Shown in pieces: positions 1 to 11,319 of a stretch of DNA of 25,066 nucleotides. The DNA comes from Pseudomonadota bacterium (GTDB taxonomy: Bacteria > Pseudomonadota > Gammaproteobacteria > Burkholderiales > JABEVD01). A model generated the notes under the pieces. The model did not search any database, was not told where the DNA came from, and worked only from the letters and a program-made list of their open reading frames with translations. Location: assembly GCA_021811205.1 (NCBI GenBank), contig JAJZPK010000005.1, forward strand, positions 1 through 25,066. Direction: 5' to 3'. How positions within the stretch are numbered: the stretch's first letter is position 1; each line of letters begins with the position of its first letter. A program made the position numbers and the translations under genes.

Positions 1-222
1 CACTTCGTGGTGACCGACCTCAAGCATGACATGAACGTGACCTACAAGGGCATCCTCCCCGACCTCTTCAAGGAGGGCAAGGGCGTTGTCGCTCAGGGCA
101 AGCTGAATGCACAGGGTCAGTTCATCGCAGATCAGGTGCTCGCCAAGCACGATGCGAACTACATGCCCCCAGAAGTCGCGAGCGAACTCAAGGCTGCAAA
201 AGCCTCCAAAACGAAACTCTAG
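1..222 (+). CDS. ccmE: CcmE, periplasmic heme chaperone (C-terminal part)
   Basis: This is the last 73 codons of CcmE; the 5' end lies before the window, and the reading frame is open from base 1. CcmE receives heme from CcmC, carries it covalently on a histidine in the periplasm and hands it to CcmF/CcmH for attachment to apocytochrome c. The signature K-H-D-A-N-Y, with the heme-binding His, is visible near the end of the OB-fold domain, followed by the usual M-P-P-E-V. The TAG stop is 12 bases before ccmF, so the genes are co-transcribed. Identity is firm; only the N-terminal membrane anchor is missing from view. Confidence 0.95.
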   Translation, partial: HFVVTDLKHDMNVTYKGILPDLFKEGKGVVAQGKLNAQGQFIADQVLAKHDANYMPPEVASELKAAKASKTKL

Positions 223-234
223 CCGGAGAAGACC

Positions 235-2223
235 ATGATTCCAGAAATAGGCCATTTTTCCCTGATCCTGGCACTGCTCCTTGCGCTGACGCAAGGCATC
301 GTGCCGCTCTACGGTGCGGCGCGCGGCAACCCTTCCCTGATGGGCATCGCCAGACCCGTCACCCAGGGGCAATTCGTATTCGTCGCCATCGCATTCGGCT
401 GTCTCGTCTATTCGCTGATCAACAACGATTTTTCCGTGCTTTATGTCGCCGAACACTCGAATTCTCAGCTTCCGCTGCACTACCGCATCGCTGCGGAATG
501 GGGCGGCCACGAAGGCTCGCTGCTTCTCTGGGTCACCATTTTGGGCATATGGTCGATCGCCGTCACGGCGTTCAGCCGCCACCTGCCTGACGAAATGGTG
601 GCACGCGTGCTCGGCGTCATGGGGCTCGTGAGCGTGGGCTTCCTCCTTTTCATGCTGCTCACGTCCGACCCCTTCACCCGGGTTTTCCCTGCTCCGCAGG
701 ATGGCGCAGACCTGAATCCACTGCTTCAGGACCCGGGGCTGGTGATCCACCCGCCCATGCTCTACATGGGCTACGTCGGCTTCTCGATCGCTTTCGCCTT
801 CGCCATCTCGGCCCTGCTCTCAGGCAAGCTTGACGCAACCTGGGCGCGCTGGTCGAGGCCATGGACGACTGCCGCATGGATTTTTCTGACCCTGGGCATC
901 GCGCTGGGCAGCGGCTGGGCCTACTACGAACTCGGCTGGGGCGGCTGGTGGTTCTGGGATCCGGTCGAGAACGCTTCCTTCATGCCATGGCTCGCCGGCA
1001 CTGCACTCATCCATTCCCTGTCCGTCACAGAAAAACGCGGCAGCTTCAAGAGCTGGACCGTGCTGCTCGCCATTGCCGCGTTCTCCCTGAGTCTGCTTGG
1101 CACCTTCCTGGTCCGCTCCGGCGTGCTCACCTCCGTGCACGCTTTCGCGACCGACCCGAGGCGTGGCACCTTCATCCTGATCTTCCTCCTGACGGTCATC
1201 GGCAGCTCGCTCGCGCTCTATGCATGGCGCGCTCCAAAAGTCGGCCTGGGCGGCAAATTCGACGTCGTGTCGCGCGAGTCCCTGCTGCTTTCCAACAACG
1301 TGCTGCTTGCCGTGGCTGCCCTTTCTGTCCTGCTCGGCACGCTTTATCCGCTCCTCATCGATGCGCTTGGATTGGGCAAGATCTCGGTTGGGCCTCCCTA
1401 TTTCAACGCGATCTTCGTGCCGCTGATGGTGCCGATGCTGTTCCTGATCGGACTGGGCCCCATCGCCGGCTGGAAAAAGGCCAACCTGCCCGACATGATG
1501 ACCCGGCTCAAGTGGGCGCTCGGCGCCAGCATCATCACCGCAGTTCTGGTTCCGTTTGCCATGGGCAAGTGGACACCGCTGACCAGCCTCGGATTCCTGC
1601 TTGCCGCCTGGATCTTCTTCACTTCGCTCCATGCCTTCTGGAACAGAATCAAGTCCTCGCAAGACCCGATTGCCGCGATATCGAAGCAGTCGCTGAGCTA
1701 CTATGGCATGCTGCTCGGCCACCTCGGCATCGCCGTGTTCGTGGTCGGCGTGACCATGGTCAAAAGCTACGAGAAGGAACGCGACGTCAAGATGAACATC
1801 GGCGATACATTGAAGGTCGCCTCCTACACATTCCGCTTTGACGGCACCAGCGACGTTCAGGGTCCAAATTACCAGGCAACGCGCGGCTTCATCACCGTCA
1901 TGGAAAACGGCAAGACGATGCTCATGCTTCATCCCGAGAAGCGCAAATACAACGCCTCGGGCATGGTGATGACCATCGCCTCCATCAACCCGGGTCTGAC
2001 GCGCGATCTCTACGTGTCGCTGGGCGAGCCGATCGGCTCGGATGCATGGAGCGTGAGGATCTATTACAAGCCCTTCGTCGACTGGATCTGGGTAGGTTGC
2101 CTGATCATGGCGATCGGCGGGCTCTTTGCCGTCGCCGACAGACGCTACCGCATTTCGGTCAAGAAAGCCGAGGCCGAAGCCAAAACCGTTCCCAATCTCG
2201 AGCCTGCCATGGTGGAAAAATGA
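235..2223 (+). CDS. ccmF: CcmF, heme lyase subunit of cytochrome c maturation System I
   Basis: A 662-residue polytopic membrane protein, the normal length for CcmF. With CcmH (and CcmI) it forms the heme lyase that joins reduced heme to the CXXCH motif of apocytochrome c on the periplasmic side. The tryptophan-rich WWD heme-handling segment lies at about residues 233-250 (GGWWFWDPVENASFMPW). Many hydrophobic segments and a long periplasmic domain before the last transmembrane helix (about 510-610) fit the family. A GGAGAAG ribosome site precedes the ATG. The TGA stop overlaps the ccmG start as ATGA, which suggests translational coupling. Confidence 0.97.
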   Translation: MIPEIGHFSLILALLLALTQGIVPLYGAARGNPSLMGIARPVTQGQFVFVAIAFGCLVYSLINNDFSVLYVAEHSNSQLPLHYRIAAEWGGHEGSLLLWVTILGIWSIAVTAFSRHLPDEMVARVLGVMGLVSVGFLLFMLLTSDPFTRVFPAPQDGADLNPLLQDPGLVIHPPMLYMGYVGFSIAFAFAISALLSGKLDATWARWSRPWTTAAWIFLTLGIALGSGWAYYELGWGGWWFWDPVENASFMPWLAGTALIHSLSVTEKRGSFKSWTVLLAIAAFSLSLLGTFLVRSGVLTSVHAFATDPRRGTFILIFLLTVIGSSLALYAWRAPKVGLGGKFDVVSRESLLLSNNVLLAVAALSVLLGTLYPLLIDALGLGKISVGPPYFNAIFVPLMVPMLFLIGLGPIAGWKKANLPDMMTRLKWALGASIITAVLVPFAMGKWTPLTSLGFLLAAWIFFTSLHAFWNRIKSSQDPIAAISKQSLSYYGMLLGHLGIAVFVVGVTMVKSYEKERDVKMNIGDTLKVASYTFRFDGTSDVQGPNYQATRGFITVMENGKTMLMLHPEKRKYNASGMVMTIASINPGLTRDLYVSLGEPIGSDAWSVRIYYKPFVDWIWVGCLIMAIGGLFAVADRRYRISVKKAEAEAKTVPNLEPAMVEK

Positions 2224-2747
2224 AGCTGAAGTTTGCCATACCGCTGGTCCTGTTTCTTCTCCTTTCCGCCTTTCTCTGGAAAGGACTGAGGATGGACCCG
2301 AGACGAGTTCCCTCGCCTTTGATCGGAAAACCCGCGCCTGAATTCGTGCTCTCGGACATTCATGATCCGACCAGAAAATTCTCGAGCCAGTCCATGCTGG
2401 GCAAGGTCTGGCTGCTCAACGTGTACGCATCCTGGTGCGAATCCTGCCGGGACGAGCATCCGCTCCTGGTGGCCTTCTCGGGCAGGCAAATGGCGCCCAT
2501 CATCGGCCTGGACTACAAGGACAAGCCGGAAGATGCCCGGCAATGGCTTGACCGGATGGGCAATCCCTATACGGAGAGCGTTTCCGATCTCGACGGACGC
2601 GTCGGAATCAACTACGGCGTCTACGGCGTGCCAGAAACCTACGTGATCGACAAGAAGGGTATCATTCGCGACAAGATCATCGGGCCCGTCACGCAGCAGC
2701 GCATCGACGACCGGCTCGTTCCGCTGATCGAGGAACTCTCGAAATGA
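2220..2747 (+). CDS. ccmG: CcmG/DsbE, thioredoxin-like thiol:disulfide oxidoreductase
   Basis: A 175-residue membrane-anchored periplasmic thioredoxin-fold protein that reduces the CXXC cysteines of apocytochrome c, or the CcmH disulfide, before heme attachment. There is an N-terminal hydrophobic anchor (residues about 4-20), the active site W72-C73-E74-S75-C76, and a cis-proline loop (Y-G-V-P-E-T) typical of the CcmG branch. The ATG at 2220 was chosen because it overlaps the ccmF stop by four bases and gives the expected anchor; the frame is open upstream but that part has no family character. The 3' end overlaps ccmH, again as ATGA. Confidence 0.95.
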   Translation: MKLKFAIPLVLFLLLSAFLWKGLRMDPRRVPSPLIGKPAPEFVLSDIHDPTRKFSSQSMLGKVWLLNVYASWCESCRDEHPLLVAFSGRQMAPIIGLDYKDKPEDARQWLDRMGNPYTESVSDLDGRVGINYGVYGVPETYVIDKKGIIRDKIIGPVTQQRIDDRLVPLIEELSK

Positions 2748-3202
2748 AGCGTATCCTGCTGTTCATTGCCCTCTTTTTCACCTTCGCCCACGCCGAGGCG
2801 AAGGAAGCCGTTCCCGTTTCGAAAAATCCCGCGATCGAAAAGCGCATGATCGCGCTCGCAGAGAATCTGCGCTGTCTGGTCTGCCAGAACGAATCGCTCG
2901 CCGCGTCCCAGGCGGAACTCGCGCTCGACCTCAAGCAGGAAATCCGCGAAATGATGATGAAGGGCGAATCGGACAAGCAGATCGTCGACTATCTTGTTCA
3001 CCGTTATGGCGATTTCGTGCTCTACAAACCGCCCGTCAAATCGACCACGCTGCTGCTCTGGTACGGCCCTTTCCTGTTTCTCGTCGCAGGACTCGCCGCA
3101 CTCTACTTCTCGATCAGGAAACGCCGCAGCCAGATCGTCGAAACCACCCTTTCCCAAGACGAACAACAACGCGCACAATCTCTGCTGGATAATAATCAAT
3201 GA
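2744..3202 (+). CDS. ccmH: CcmH, thiol-oxidoreductase subunit of heme lyase
   Basis: A 152-residue protein with an N-terminal signal sequence (cut likely after A-H-A or A-E-A, about residues 17-19), the diagnostic L-R-C-L-V-C-Q-N motif (Cys44 and Cys47), a three-helix domain and a C-terminal membrane helix at about 103-122. CcmH resolves the mixed disulfide of apocytochrome c together with CcmG. The length matches the short CcmH found where the TPR part is a separate gene (CcmI), as here. It overlaps both neighbours by four bases, so the whole ccmEFGHI string behaves as one operon. Confidence 0.95.
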   Translation: MKRILLFIALFFTFAHAEAKEAVPVSKNPAIEKRMIALAENLRCLVCQNESLAASQAELALDLKQEIREMMMKGESDKQIVDYLVHRYGDFVLYKPPVKSTTLLLWYGPFLFLVAGLAALYFSIRKRRSQIVETTLSQDEQQRAQSLLDNNQ

Positions 3203-4440
3203 TCGCTTTCTGGACCATCTGCGGGATTCTCATCCTGATCGCCCTCCTTTTCGTGCTCACCCCGCTGCTCAAGGGCGGAAAAAGTCGGAATGTCGGTAGA
3301 AGCCGCCTCAACGTCTCGATTTATCAGCAGCAGCTGAGAGAGCTCGAATCCGACAAGGAAAACGGGCTCGTCACCGAAACCCAGTTCGAGGAAGGACGCC
3401 AGGAAATCCAGAAGCGCCTGCTCGAAGATGCTTCCGGAGAAGAGGCTTCGCCCGCGAAGAATTCGGCCGCGAAGAAAACGGCCTTGTTCCTGGGGGCTGC
3501 CATCCCGGTTTTTTCGATTCTCATCTACCTTGCATTGGGCAACCCGAAATTCCTGGAACCTCAGGAGATGCCTCAGCAAGCGGCGTCCGACAACGGCCAG
3601 ATCACCAAGGCAAAGGTCGAAGCCATGGTGGCCAACCTCGCTGAACGGCTGAAGAAAAATCCGACCGACGCCGAAGGCTGGACCATGCTCGGACGCTCCT
3701 ACATGGTGATGAAGCGCTATGACGAAGCGGCAGGCGCCTTCGACCATGCATCAAAGCTCCTGCCGAACGACGCTCAAGTGCTGGCGGAATATGCGGAAAG
3801 CGAAATGATGCTTGATCCGAAACAGCTGAATCCAAAGGCCGTCTCCCTCAACGAGAAAGCGCTCAAAATCGACCCGACAAATCCCAAGGCGCTCACTTTA
3901 GGCGGCGCGATAGCCTTCGAACAGCATCATTTCAAGCGCGTTGTCGCGCTCTGGGGCGCACTGCTCGAACAGCTCCCCCCGGATTCCGACGACGCCAAGG
4001 CCGTCATGAACGGCATCGAAGGCGCGCGCGCAGCCGCAAAGGCCGAAGGCATTTCCATTCCCGAGCCCAAATTCAGGCAGAAACTCGCCTCCAATGGCCC
4101 GAGCGTTTCAGGCTCGGTATCGCTCGCCCCCGAACTCGAATCGAAAATATCGCCTGACGACACGCTCTACATTTTCGCGCAGGCTGCAAACGGCCCCAAG
4201 ATGCCGCTCGCCATCCTGAAAATCACGGCGAAGGAGCTTCCCCTCACATTCTCGCTCGACGACACGCTCGCCGTTGCGCCCATGATGAAGCTTTCCGATT
4301 TCAAGGAAGTGATCGTCGGCGCGAGAATCTCGAAATCGGGCAACGCCATGCCGCAAAGCGGCGACCTGGAAGGATTCAGCCAACCGGTTGCCGTCGGGGC
4401 GAAAGACATACGCATCAGCATCAACAAAACCGTTCCCTGA
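3199..4440 (+). CDS. ccmI: CcmI, TPR apocytochrome c chaperone
   Basis: A 413-residue protein. CcmI holds the C-terminal helix of apocytochrome c and presents it to the CcmF/CcmH lyase. Two membrane helices (about 3-21 and 94-114) flank a cytoplasmic loop with a leucine-zipper-like helix. Tetratricopeptide repeats follow at about 150-270 (for example W-T-M-L-G-R-S-Y, then A-L-K-I-D-P-T-N-P-K-A). The C-terminal domain carries the typical S-G-S-V-S-L-A-P-E-L and S-P-D-D-T-L-Y-I-F-A. It is the last gene of the ccm string. Nothing terminator-like is obvious between its stop and the cspA promoter 20 bases on. Confidence 0.93.
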   Translation: MIAFWTICGILILIALLFVLTPLLKGGKSRNVGRSRLNVSIYQQQLRELESDKENGLVTETQFEEGRQEIQKRLLEDASGEEASPAKNSAAKKTALFLGAAIPVFSILIYLALGNPKFLEPQEMPQQAASDNGQITKAKVEAMVANLAERLKKNPTDAEGWTMLGRSYMVMKRYDEAAGAFDHASKLLPNDAQVLAEYAESEMMLDPKQLNPKAVSLNEKALKIDPTNPKALTLGGAIAFEQHHFKRVVALWGALLEQLPPDSDDAKAVMNGIEGARAAAKAEGISIPEPKFRQKLASNGPSVSGSVSLAPELESKISPDDTLYIFAQAANGPKMPLAILKITAKELPLTFSLDDTLAVAPMMKLSDFKEVIVGARISKSGNAMPQSGDLEGFSQPVAVGAKDIRISINKTVP

Positions 4441-4460
4441 TCGCATGAAACAGAGACCTC

Positions 4461-4489
4461 TTGACTTCTCGGAAAAAACTGAGTAAAAA
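4461..4489 (+). promoter_or_regulatory. Putative sigma-70 promoter for the cold-shock gene
   Basis: TTGACT (4461-4466), a 17-base spacer and TAAAAA (4484-4489) resemble a sigma-70 promoter. It would give an 80-base 5' untranslated leader before the ATG at 4571; long leaders that respond to temperature are usual for cspA-type genes. The -35 box is strong and the -10 box weaker. No experimental support. Confidence 0.45.
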
Positions 4490-4570
4490 GCAGTTTGGTG
4501 CAATCGAGGCTTTGCCGAAGAAGTGCCAGCAAGGGGAAACCCGATTTTATTCTTTATTAAGGAAGCACAG

Positions 4571-4774
4571 ATGTCGACCGGTACAGTAAAATGGTTCAAC
4601 GATTCAAAGGGCTTTGGTTTCATCACGCCCGATGATGGGGGAGAAGATTTGTTTGCGCACTTTTCCGCAATCAACATGAGCGGATTCAAGACCCTCAAAG
4701 AAGGGCAGAAGGTGAGCTTCGAAGTGACGCAAGGCCCGAAAGGCAAGCAAGCCTCGAACATCCAGGCAGCTTAA
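4571..4774 (+). CDS. Cold-shock protein, CspA family
   Basis: A 67-residue single cold-shock domain, the standard length. Both RNA-binding motifs are present: K-G-F-G-F-I (RNP1) and D-L-F-A-H-F (RNP2). Such proteins bind single-stranded RNA/DNA and melt mRNA structure at low temperature. The ATG at 4571 is chosen because [10 protein letters not shown] is the conserved N-terminus and AAGGAAG lies just upstream. The 130-base gap after ccmI and a separate terminator mark it as its own transcription unit. Which paralogue (CspA, C, D or E) cannot be told from sequence alone. Confidence 0.96.
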   Translation: MSTGTVKWFNDSKGFGFITPDDGGEDLFAHFSAINMSGFKTLKEGQKVSFEVTQGPKGKQASNIQAA

Positions 4775-4787
4775 TCGATTCCTGAAA

Positions 4788-4814
4788 CAGCCCACTTACA
4801 AGTGGGCTGTTTTT

Positions 4815-4816
<2 letters not shown>
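4788..4816 (+). terminator. Rho-independent terminator of the cold-shock gene
   Basis: A perfect 9-bp stem (CAGCCCACT / AGTGGGCTG) with a four-base loop is followed by seven T residues. The T-run abuts the stop codon of convergent icd (4815-4817). On the minus strand the same hairpin follows the icd stop but lacks a good U-tract, so it could serve both genes, better for the cold-shock gene. Confidence 0.9.
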
Positions 4817-6050
<1,234 letters not shown>

Positions 6051-6216
6051 GTCTCTTCCTGTGTGCTGATCATTTCGCCCATTTTACCCGGTATTTGAAT
6101 CGAATTTTTCCTTCGCCAATACAAATCCGTCGAGAATTGCCCAAACTGCAAATTTCCTCTAAACTTGTTCAAGCATCATGGCTTTCGAAACAATCCAGAT
6201 TAGAGGGGGAGTATAT

Positions 6217-6576
6217 ATGAAAAGATTCATCTCGGTTCTCGTCGCCTCGTTTTTCGCGGCGACCTTGTTCTTGCCTGCCGCTTATGCTGCGGAATCCGCC
6301 TCTGCGCCTGCCGCCGCCAAGGCAGAAAAGGTAAAGAAGCCGCGCCGCCACTGGTGCAAAACGACGCAACAGTTCCAGACCGCGCCCTGCCCCAAGAAGG
6401 CGCGCCGCCACTGGTGCAGGACGACCCAGCAGTTCCAGACCACGCCTTGCCCGCACAAGCGCAAGAAATGGTGCATCACCACGCAGCAGTTCCAGACCGC
6501 ACCCTGCCCCAAGGCCAAGAAAGGCTCGGCCGCGAAGAGCCCAGCTTCCGCGCCCGCAGCAGCAGAAAAGAAGTGA
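6217..6576 (+). CDS. Secreted protein with three WC-TTQQFQT-PCP repeats (unknown function)
   Basis: A 119-residue protein not recognised as a named family. It has a clear signal peptide (K-R-F start, hydrophobic core, cleavage near A-Y-A-A, about residue 24). The mature part carries three near-identical units of W-C-x-T-T-Q-Q-F-Q-T-x-P-C-P, separated by Lys/Arg/His-rich linkers (the first two linkers contain R-R-H), then a Lys/Ala/Pro-rich tail. Each unit holds two cysteines, so disulfides or metal/heme binding in the periplasm are possible, but no function is shown. The ATG at 6217 is chosen for the strong GAGGGGGA site six bases upstream. It is followed by two other small basic secreted proteins. 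Confidence 0.85.
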   Translation: MKRFISVLVASFFAATLFLPAAYAAESASAPAAAKAEKVKKPRRHWCKTTQQFQTAPCPKKARRHWCRTTQQFQTTPCPHKRKKWCITTQQFQTAPCPKAKKGSAAKSPASAPAAAEKK

Positions 6577-6585
6577 TCTTCACCC

Positions 6586-6608
6586 GTCTGTCAACCCGGT
6601 TGGCAGAC
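6586..6608 (+). other. Hairpin downstream of the triple-repeat gene
   Basis: GTCTGTCAA (6586-6594) pairs with TTGGCAGAC (6600-6608) across a five-base loop, with one G-T wobble. No T-run follows, so this is not a classical terminator; it may protect the mRNA 3' end or act as a processing site between the repeat gene and the next small gene. Confidence 0.45.
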
Positions 6609-6668
6609 GGACGTTAACTGTTCTGGCACCCCAGGTGTCTGATTACAACCATCATTAAGGATTGAACA

Positions 6669-6827
6669 ATGAACAAACTGATTTCCGCACTGGTCGCAGC
6701 AGTCTTCGCAACCGCTTCCTTCTCCGCTGTTGCGGCTGACGCAGCCAAGGCAACCCACGCCAAGAAGCACCACGCCAAGCACCACCACATGGCCAAGAAG
6801 CATCACAAGAAGGCTGCCGGCAAGTAA
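6669..6827 (+). CDS. Small secreted His/Lys-rich protein, copy 1
   Basis: A 52-residue protein. A signal peptide (M-N-K-L-I-S-A-L-V-A-A-V-F, cleavage near V-A-A-D) is followed by a mature peptide of about 30 residues made largely of Lys, His and Ala (K-K-H-H, K-H-H-H, K-K-H-H). It is too short for most gene finders but has a good AAGG site upstream and is clearly paralogous to the gene at 6923. Histidine clusters suggest binding of transition metals, or of anionic polymers, in the periplasm; this is inference. An imperfect hairpin (GCCCGCATCC with GGATTGCGGGC) at 6836-6863 follows without a T-run. Confidence 0.8.
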   Translation: MNKLISALVAAVFATASFSAVAADAAKATHAKKHHAKHHHMAKKHHKKAAGK

Positions 6828-6922
6828 TCGGCAGGCCCGCATCCTGTCAACGGATTGCGGGCTCGCGCGTTATTAGCCTTGCCCATTTGGGACATTTACA
6901 ATCAATCTGTTAAAGGGTCATC

Positions 6923-7117
6923 ATGAACAAACTGCTCTCCGCACTGATCGCTGCTGTTTTCGCATCCGTTTCCCTCACTGCCATCGCTGCCGATGCGCCC
7001 AAGGCTGAAAAGGCTGAAGCGAAGCATGCCGTCAAGAAGCACCACAAGGTCAAGAAGCATCACCACAAGGCCATGAAGAAGGAAAAGAAAGAAGAGAAGA
7101 AGGACGAAAAGAAGTAA
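6923..7117 (+). CDS. Small secreted His/Lys-rich protein, copy 2
   Basis: A 64-residue paralogue of the preceding small protein: M-N-K-L-L-S-A-L-I-A-A-V-F-A signal peptide with cleavage near I-A-A-D, then K-K-H-H and K-K-H-H-H clusters. Unlike copy 1 it ends in a highly charged Lys/Glu tail (K-K-E-K-K-E-E-K-K). AAAGGG precedes the ATG. A strong terminator follows directly, so the group of small genes ends here. Function unknown; metal-buffering or polyanion-binding roles are guesses from composition. Confidence 0.85.
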   Translation: MNKLLSALIAAVFASVSLTAIAADAPKAEKAEAKHAVKKHHKVKKHHHKAMKKEKKEEKKDEKK

Positions 7118-7133
7118 TTTCGGCTTCTCCGGT

Positions 7134-7160
7134 AAAAGGCGGGGATTCCCCGCCTTTTTT
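7134..7160 (+). terminator. Rho-independent terminator after the small secreted proteins
   Basis: AAAAGGCGGGG (7134-7144) pairs with CCCCGCCTTTT (7148-7158) across a three-base ATT loop, ending in a run of six T. It lies 16 bases after the copy 2 stop and only five bases before the nudJ start codon. Confidence 0.9.
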
Positions 7161-7165
7161 CATTC

Positions 7166-7618
7166 ATGATCTGGAAACCTCACGTCACAGTAGCCAGTGT
7201 CCTGGAACTAGAGGGCAGATTCCTGCTCGTCGAAGAAACGACACCGCAAGGCCTACGCCTCAACCAGCCCGCAGGGCATCTCGAAGAAAACGAATCCCTG
7301 TTGGATGCTTCCGTCCGGGAAACATGGGAAGAATCGGGCTACATTTACGATCCTCATGCGCTCATCGGCATCTACCAATGGAAATCGAAGGATAAAACTT
7401 TCCTGCGTTTCGCCTTCACTGGAACCATCCTGTCTCACGACTCCGACCGTAAGCTTGATGAAGGCATCGTTCGCGCAATCTGGCTGACACCTGAAGAAAT
7501 ACGCAAAAAACCGTGCAGAAGCCCGATGGTTCTGCAATGCGTTATGGATTATCTTTCCGGCAGTCGCCATTCTCTCGATATAATCAATCATTATCCGATA
7601 CAAAAGGAGCTGGCTTGA
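7166..7618 (+). CDS. nudJ: NudJ-like Nudix phosphatase
   Basis: A 150-residue Nudix hydrolase. The box G-x5-E-x7-R-E-x2-E-E-x-G is complete at residues 37-58. The N-terminus (K-P-H-V-T-V-A) and the N-Q-P-A-G-H-L-E stretch match E. coli NudJ (YmfB), a phosphatase acting on thiamine/HMP pyrophosphates and nucleoside tri/diphosphates. As in E. coli it sits directly upstream of mnmA, with a TTGA overlap. No Shine-Dalgarno sequence is visible because the start is five bases after a terminator. Later starts would cut into the conserved N-terminus, so 7166 is kept. Confidence 0.88.
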   Translation: MIWKPHVTVASVLELEGRFLLVEETTPQGLRLNQPAGHLEENESLLDASVRETWEESGYIYDPHALIGIYQWKSKDKTFLRFAFTGTILSHDSDRKLDEGIVRAIWLTPEEIRKKPCRSPMVLQCVMDYLSGSRHSLDIINHYPIQKELA

Positions 7619-8664
7619 AGAAAGTGGTTGTCGGCATGTCTGGAGGCGTCGATTCGGCCGTATCCGCCCTGCTCCTGAAGCAGCAGGGATACGAAGTCGT
7701 GGGCCTCTTCATGAAGAACTGGGAGGATGACGATACCGAGGAATACTGCAGTTCCCGCCAGGATCTGATCGACGCCGTTTCCGTCGCCGACAGAATCGGC
7801 ATTGAGATCGAAGCCGTCAATTTCTCGAAGGAATACAAGGATCGGGTTTTCAGCCATTTCCTGGAAGAATACAGGGCAGGAAGAACCCCCAATCCGGATG
7901 TGCTGTGCAATTCCGAAATCAAGTTCAAGGCGTTTCTGGACCATGCGATGAACCTCGGCGCCGACTTCATCGCGACAGGCCATTACGCCCAGGTCAGGGA
8001 AGTCGACGGCGCTTTCCAGTTGTTGAAGGCGGAAGATGGAACGAAAGACCAGAGCTATTTCCTGTACAGGCTGAATCAGGCCCAGCTTTCCAAGACCATC
8101 TTTCCGCTCGGCACGCTGCTCAAGCGCGAAGTGAGGAAAATCGCAGAACAAGCAGGATTACCCAATTTTGCGAAGCGCGACAGCACCGGCATCTGCTTTA
8201 TCGGCGAGCGCAAATTCAGGGATTTCCTCAACCGCTACCTGCCACATGAGCCGGGCGAGATGCAGACACCTGAAGGAAAGGTCGTAGGACAGCACATCGG
8301 TCTCATGTATTACACCATCGGGCAAAGGCAGGGACTGGAAATCGGCGGCGAAGGGGCGGCATGGTACGTCGCAGGAAAGGACCCGCAAAAGAATACGCTG
8401 ATCGTGGTCCAGGGCCACGATCATCCACTGCTTTACAGAGGGAACCTGGAATTTCTGGATGCGAGCTGGGTGAGCGGCAAGCCGCCGCACGAAAACTGGG
8501 TCTACAGCGCGAAAACGCGGTACAGGCAGATGGATGCGCCTTGCTGCCTTTCGAACGCCGGCCGCGTCGATTTCGCCGAACCTCAATGGGCTGTCACGCC
8601 GGGACAATCGGTGGTGATTTACGAGAGCCGGGTCTGCCTGGGGGGCGGAGTGATCGCATCCTGA
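7615..8664 (+). CDS. mnmA: MnmA, tRNA-specific 2-thiouridylase
   Basis: A 349-residue ATP-dependent enzyme that installs sulfur at C2 of the wobble uridine in tRNA-Lys, -Glu and -Gln. Near the start is the PP-loop G-M-S-G-G-V-D-S. Further on are G-L-F-M-K-N-W, the catalytic Cys98 (C-N-S-E-I-K-F), K-D-Q-S-Y-F-L and the second catalytic Cys194 (T-G-I-C-F-I-G-E-R). The TTG at 7615 is chosen: it overlaps the nudJ stop, has AAGGAG upstream and gives the normal N-terminus [10 protein letters not shown]. The C-terminal coding part overlaps the convergent GST gene by 46 bases. Confidence 0.96.
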   Translation: MKKVVVGMSGGVDSAVSALLLKQQGYEVVGLFMKNWEDDDTEEYCSSRQDLIDAVSVADRIGIEIEAVNFSKEYKDRVFSHFLEEYRAGRTPNPDVLCNSEIKFKAFLDHAMNLGADFIATGHYAQVREVDGAFQLLKAEDGTKDQSYFLYRLNQAQLSKTIFPLGTLLKREVRKIAEQAGLPNFAKRDSTGICFIGERKFRDFLNRYLPHEPGEMQTPEGKVVGQHIGLMYYTIGQRQGLEIGGEGAAWYVAGKDPQKNTLIVVQGHDHPLLYRGNLEFLDASWVSGKPPHENWVYSAKTRYRQMDAPCCLSNAGRVDFAEPQWAVTPGQSVVIYESRVCLGGGVIAS

Positions 8665-9263
8665 GGAAGGGTGTCGGCAAAGCCGGTACGCTTCAGCAGC
8701 CGCTCGTCATATCTGGCCAGATTAGGATAATCTTCCCGCCAGGCGAGTTCCGGATACCTGAAATTGAGATAGCCCAGGCAGCAACCGGCAGCGATGTCGG
8801 CAAGGCTATAGGATTCCCCAACCAGCCAGTGATTCTCGCCCAGATCCATGGCGAGCGCATGCAAACCCATGCGCACCTTATTTTTCTGCCTGGCGACCCA
8901 TTCCCCGCTCTGCTGCTCGAGCGGACGTCTGCCTTCCATCACGGCCAGCGCAGCAGCATCGCATATGCCGTCAGATAGCGCTTCGAGCTTTTTCACCATG
9001 ATTCTCGAGCGCGAATCCTCTGGGAGCAGTCTCGCGACCGGGGTCAGCGTATCGAGATACTCGACGATCACCCTGGAGTCATAAAGCGATTCGTTGTCGT
9101 CGAGCAGCAAGACGGGTACTTTGCCGAGCGGATTGTAATGACCGACCCGGGTATCTTCGCTCCACGGGATGTCGATTTCGAAATCGCATTCGATGCGCTT
9201 TTCGGAAAGCACGATGCGCACTTTCCTCACGAATGGACTGGTCAGGCTGCCGATGAGTTTCAT
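8619..9263 (-). CDS. Glutathione S-transferase family protein (YibF-like)
   Basis: A 214-residue cytosolic GST. The N-terminal thioredoxin-like domain begins [16 protein letters not shown] and contains the cis-proline G-K-V-P-V-L and the E/D-S glutathione-binding turn (Y-D-S-R-V-I). The all-helical C-terminal domain has the S-L-A-D-I-A capping motif. It resembles the YibF branch, whose substrates are unknown. The last residues ([10 protein letters not shown]) are encoded by DNA that also encodes the MnmA C-terminus. It is divergent from purB across a 58-base gap. Confidence 0.9.
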   Translation of the reverse strand: MKLIGSLTSPFVRKVRIVLSEKRIECDFEIDIPWSEDTRVGHYNPLGKVPVLLLDDNESLYDSRVIVEYLDTLTPVARLLPEDSRSRIMVKKLEALSDGICDAAALAVMEGRRPLEQQSGEWVARQKNKVRMGLHALAMDLGENHWLVGESYSLADIAAGCCLGYLNFRYPELAWREDYPNLARYDERLLKRTGFADTLPQDAITPPPRQTRLS

Positions 9264-9312
9264 GATGAAGGATTATAGCAGCTGCTGTGATAAAATCGCT
9301 GCAACTTTATAA

Positions 9313-11318
<2,006 letters not shown>

Positions 11319-11319
11319 C

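Noticed and set aside
820..1932. A 370-residue open frame antisense to ccmF
   Set aside because: It lies wholly opposite the certain ccmF gene, has Glu/His/Arg-rich low-quality composition without hydrophobic core patterns, and is a by-product of GC-rich codon use.
6282..6518. Repeats at 6330-6500 as a CRISPR-like array
   Set aside because: The repeated units are in-frame codons for a 14-residue protein motif after a signal peptide, with spacers that are Lys/Arg codons; no cas genes are nearby.
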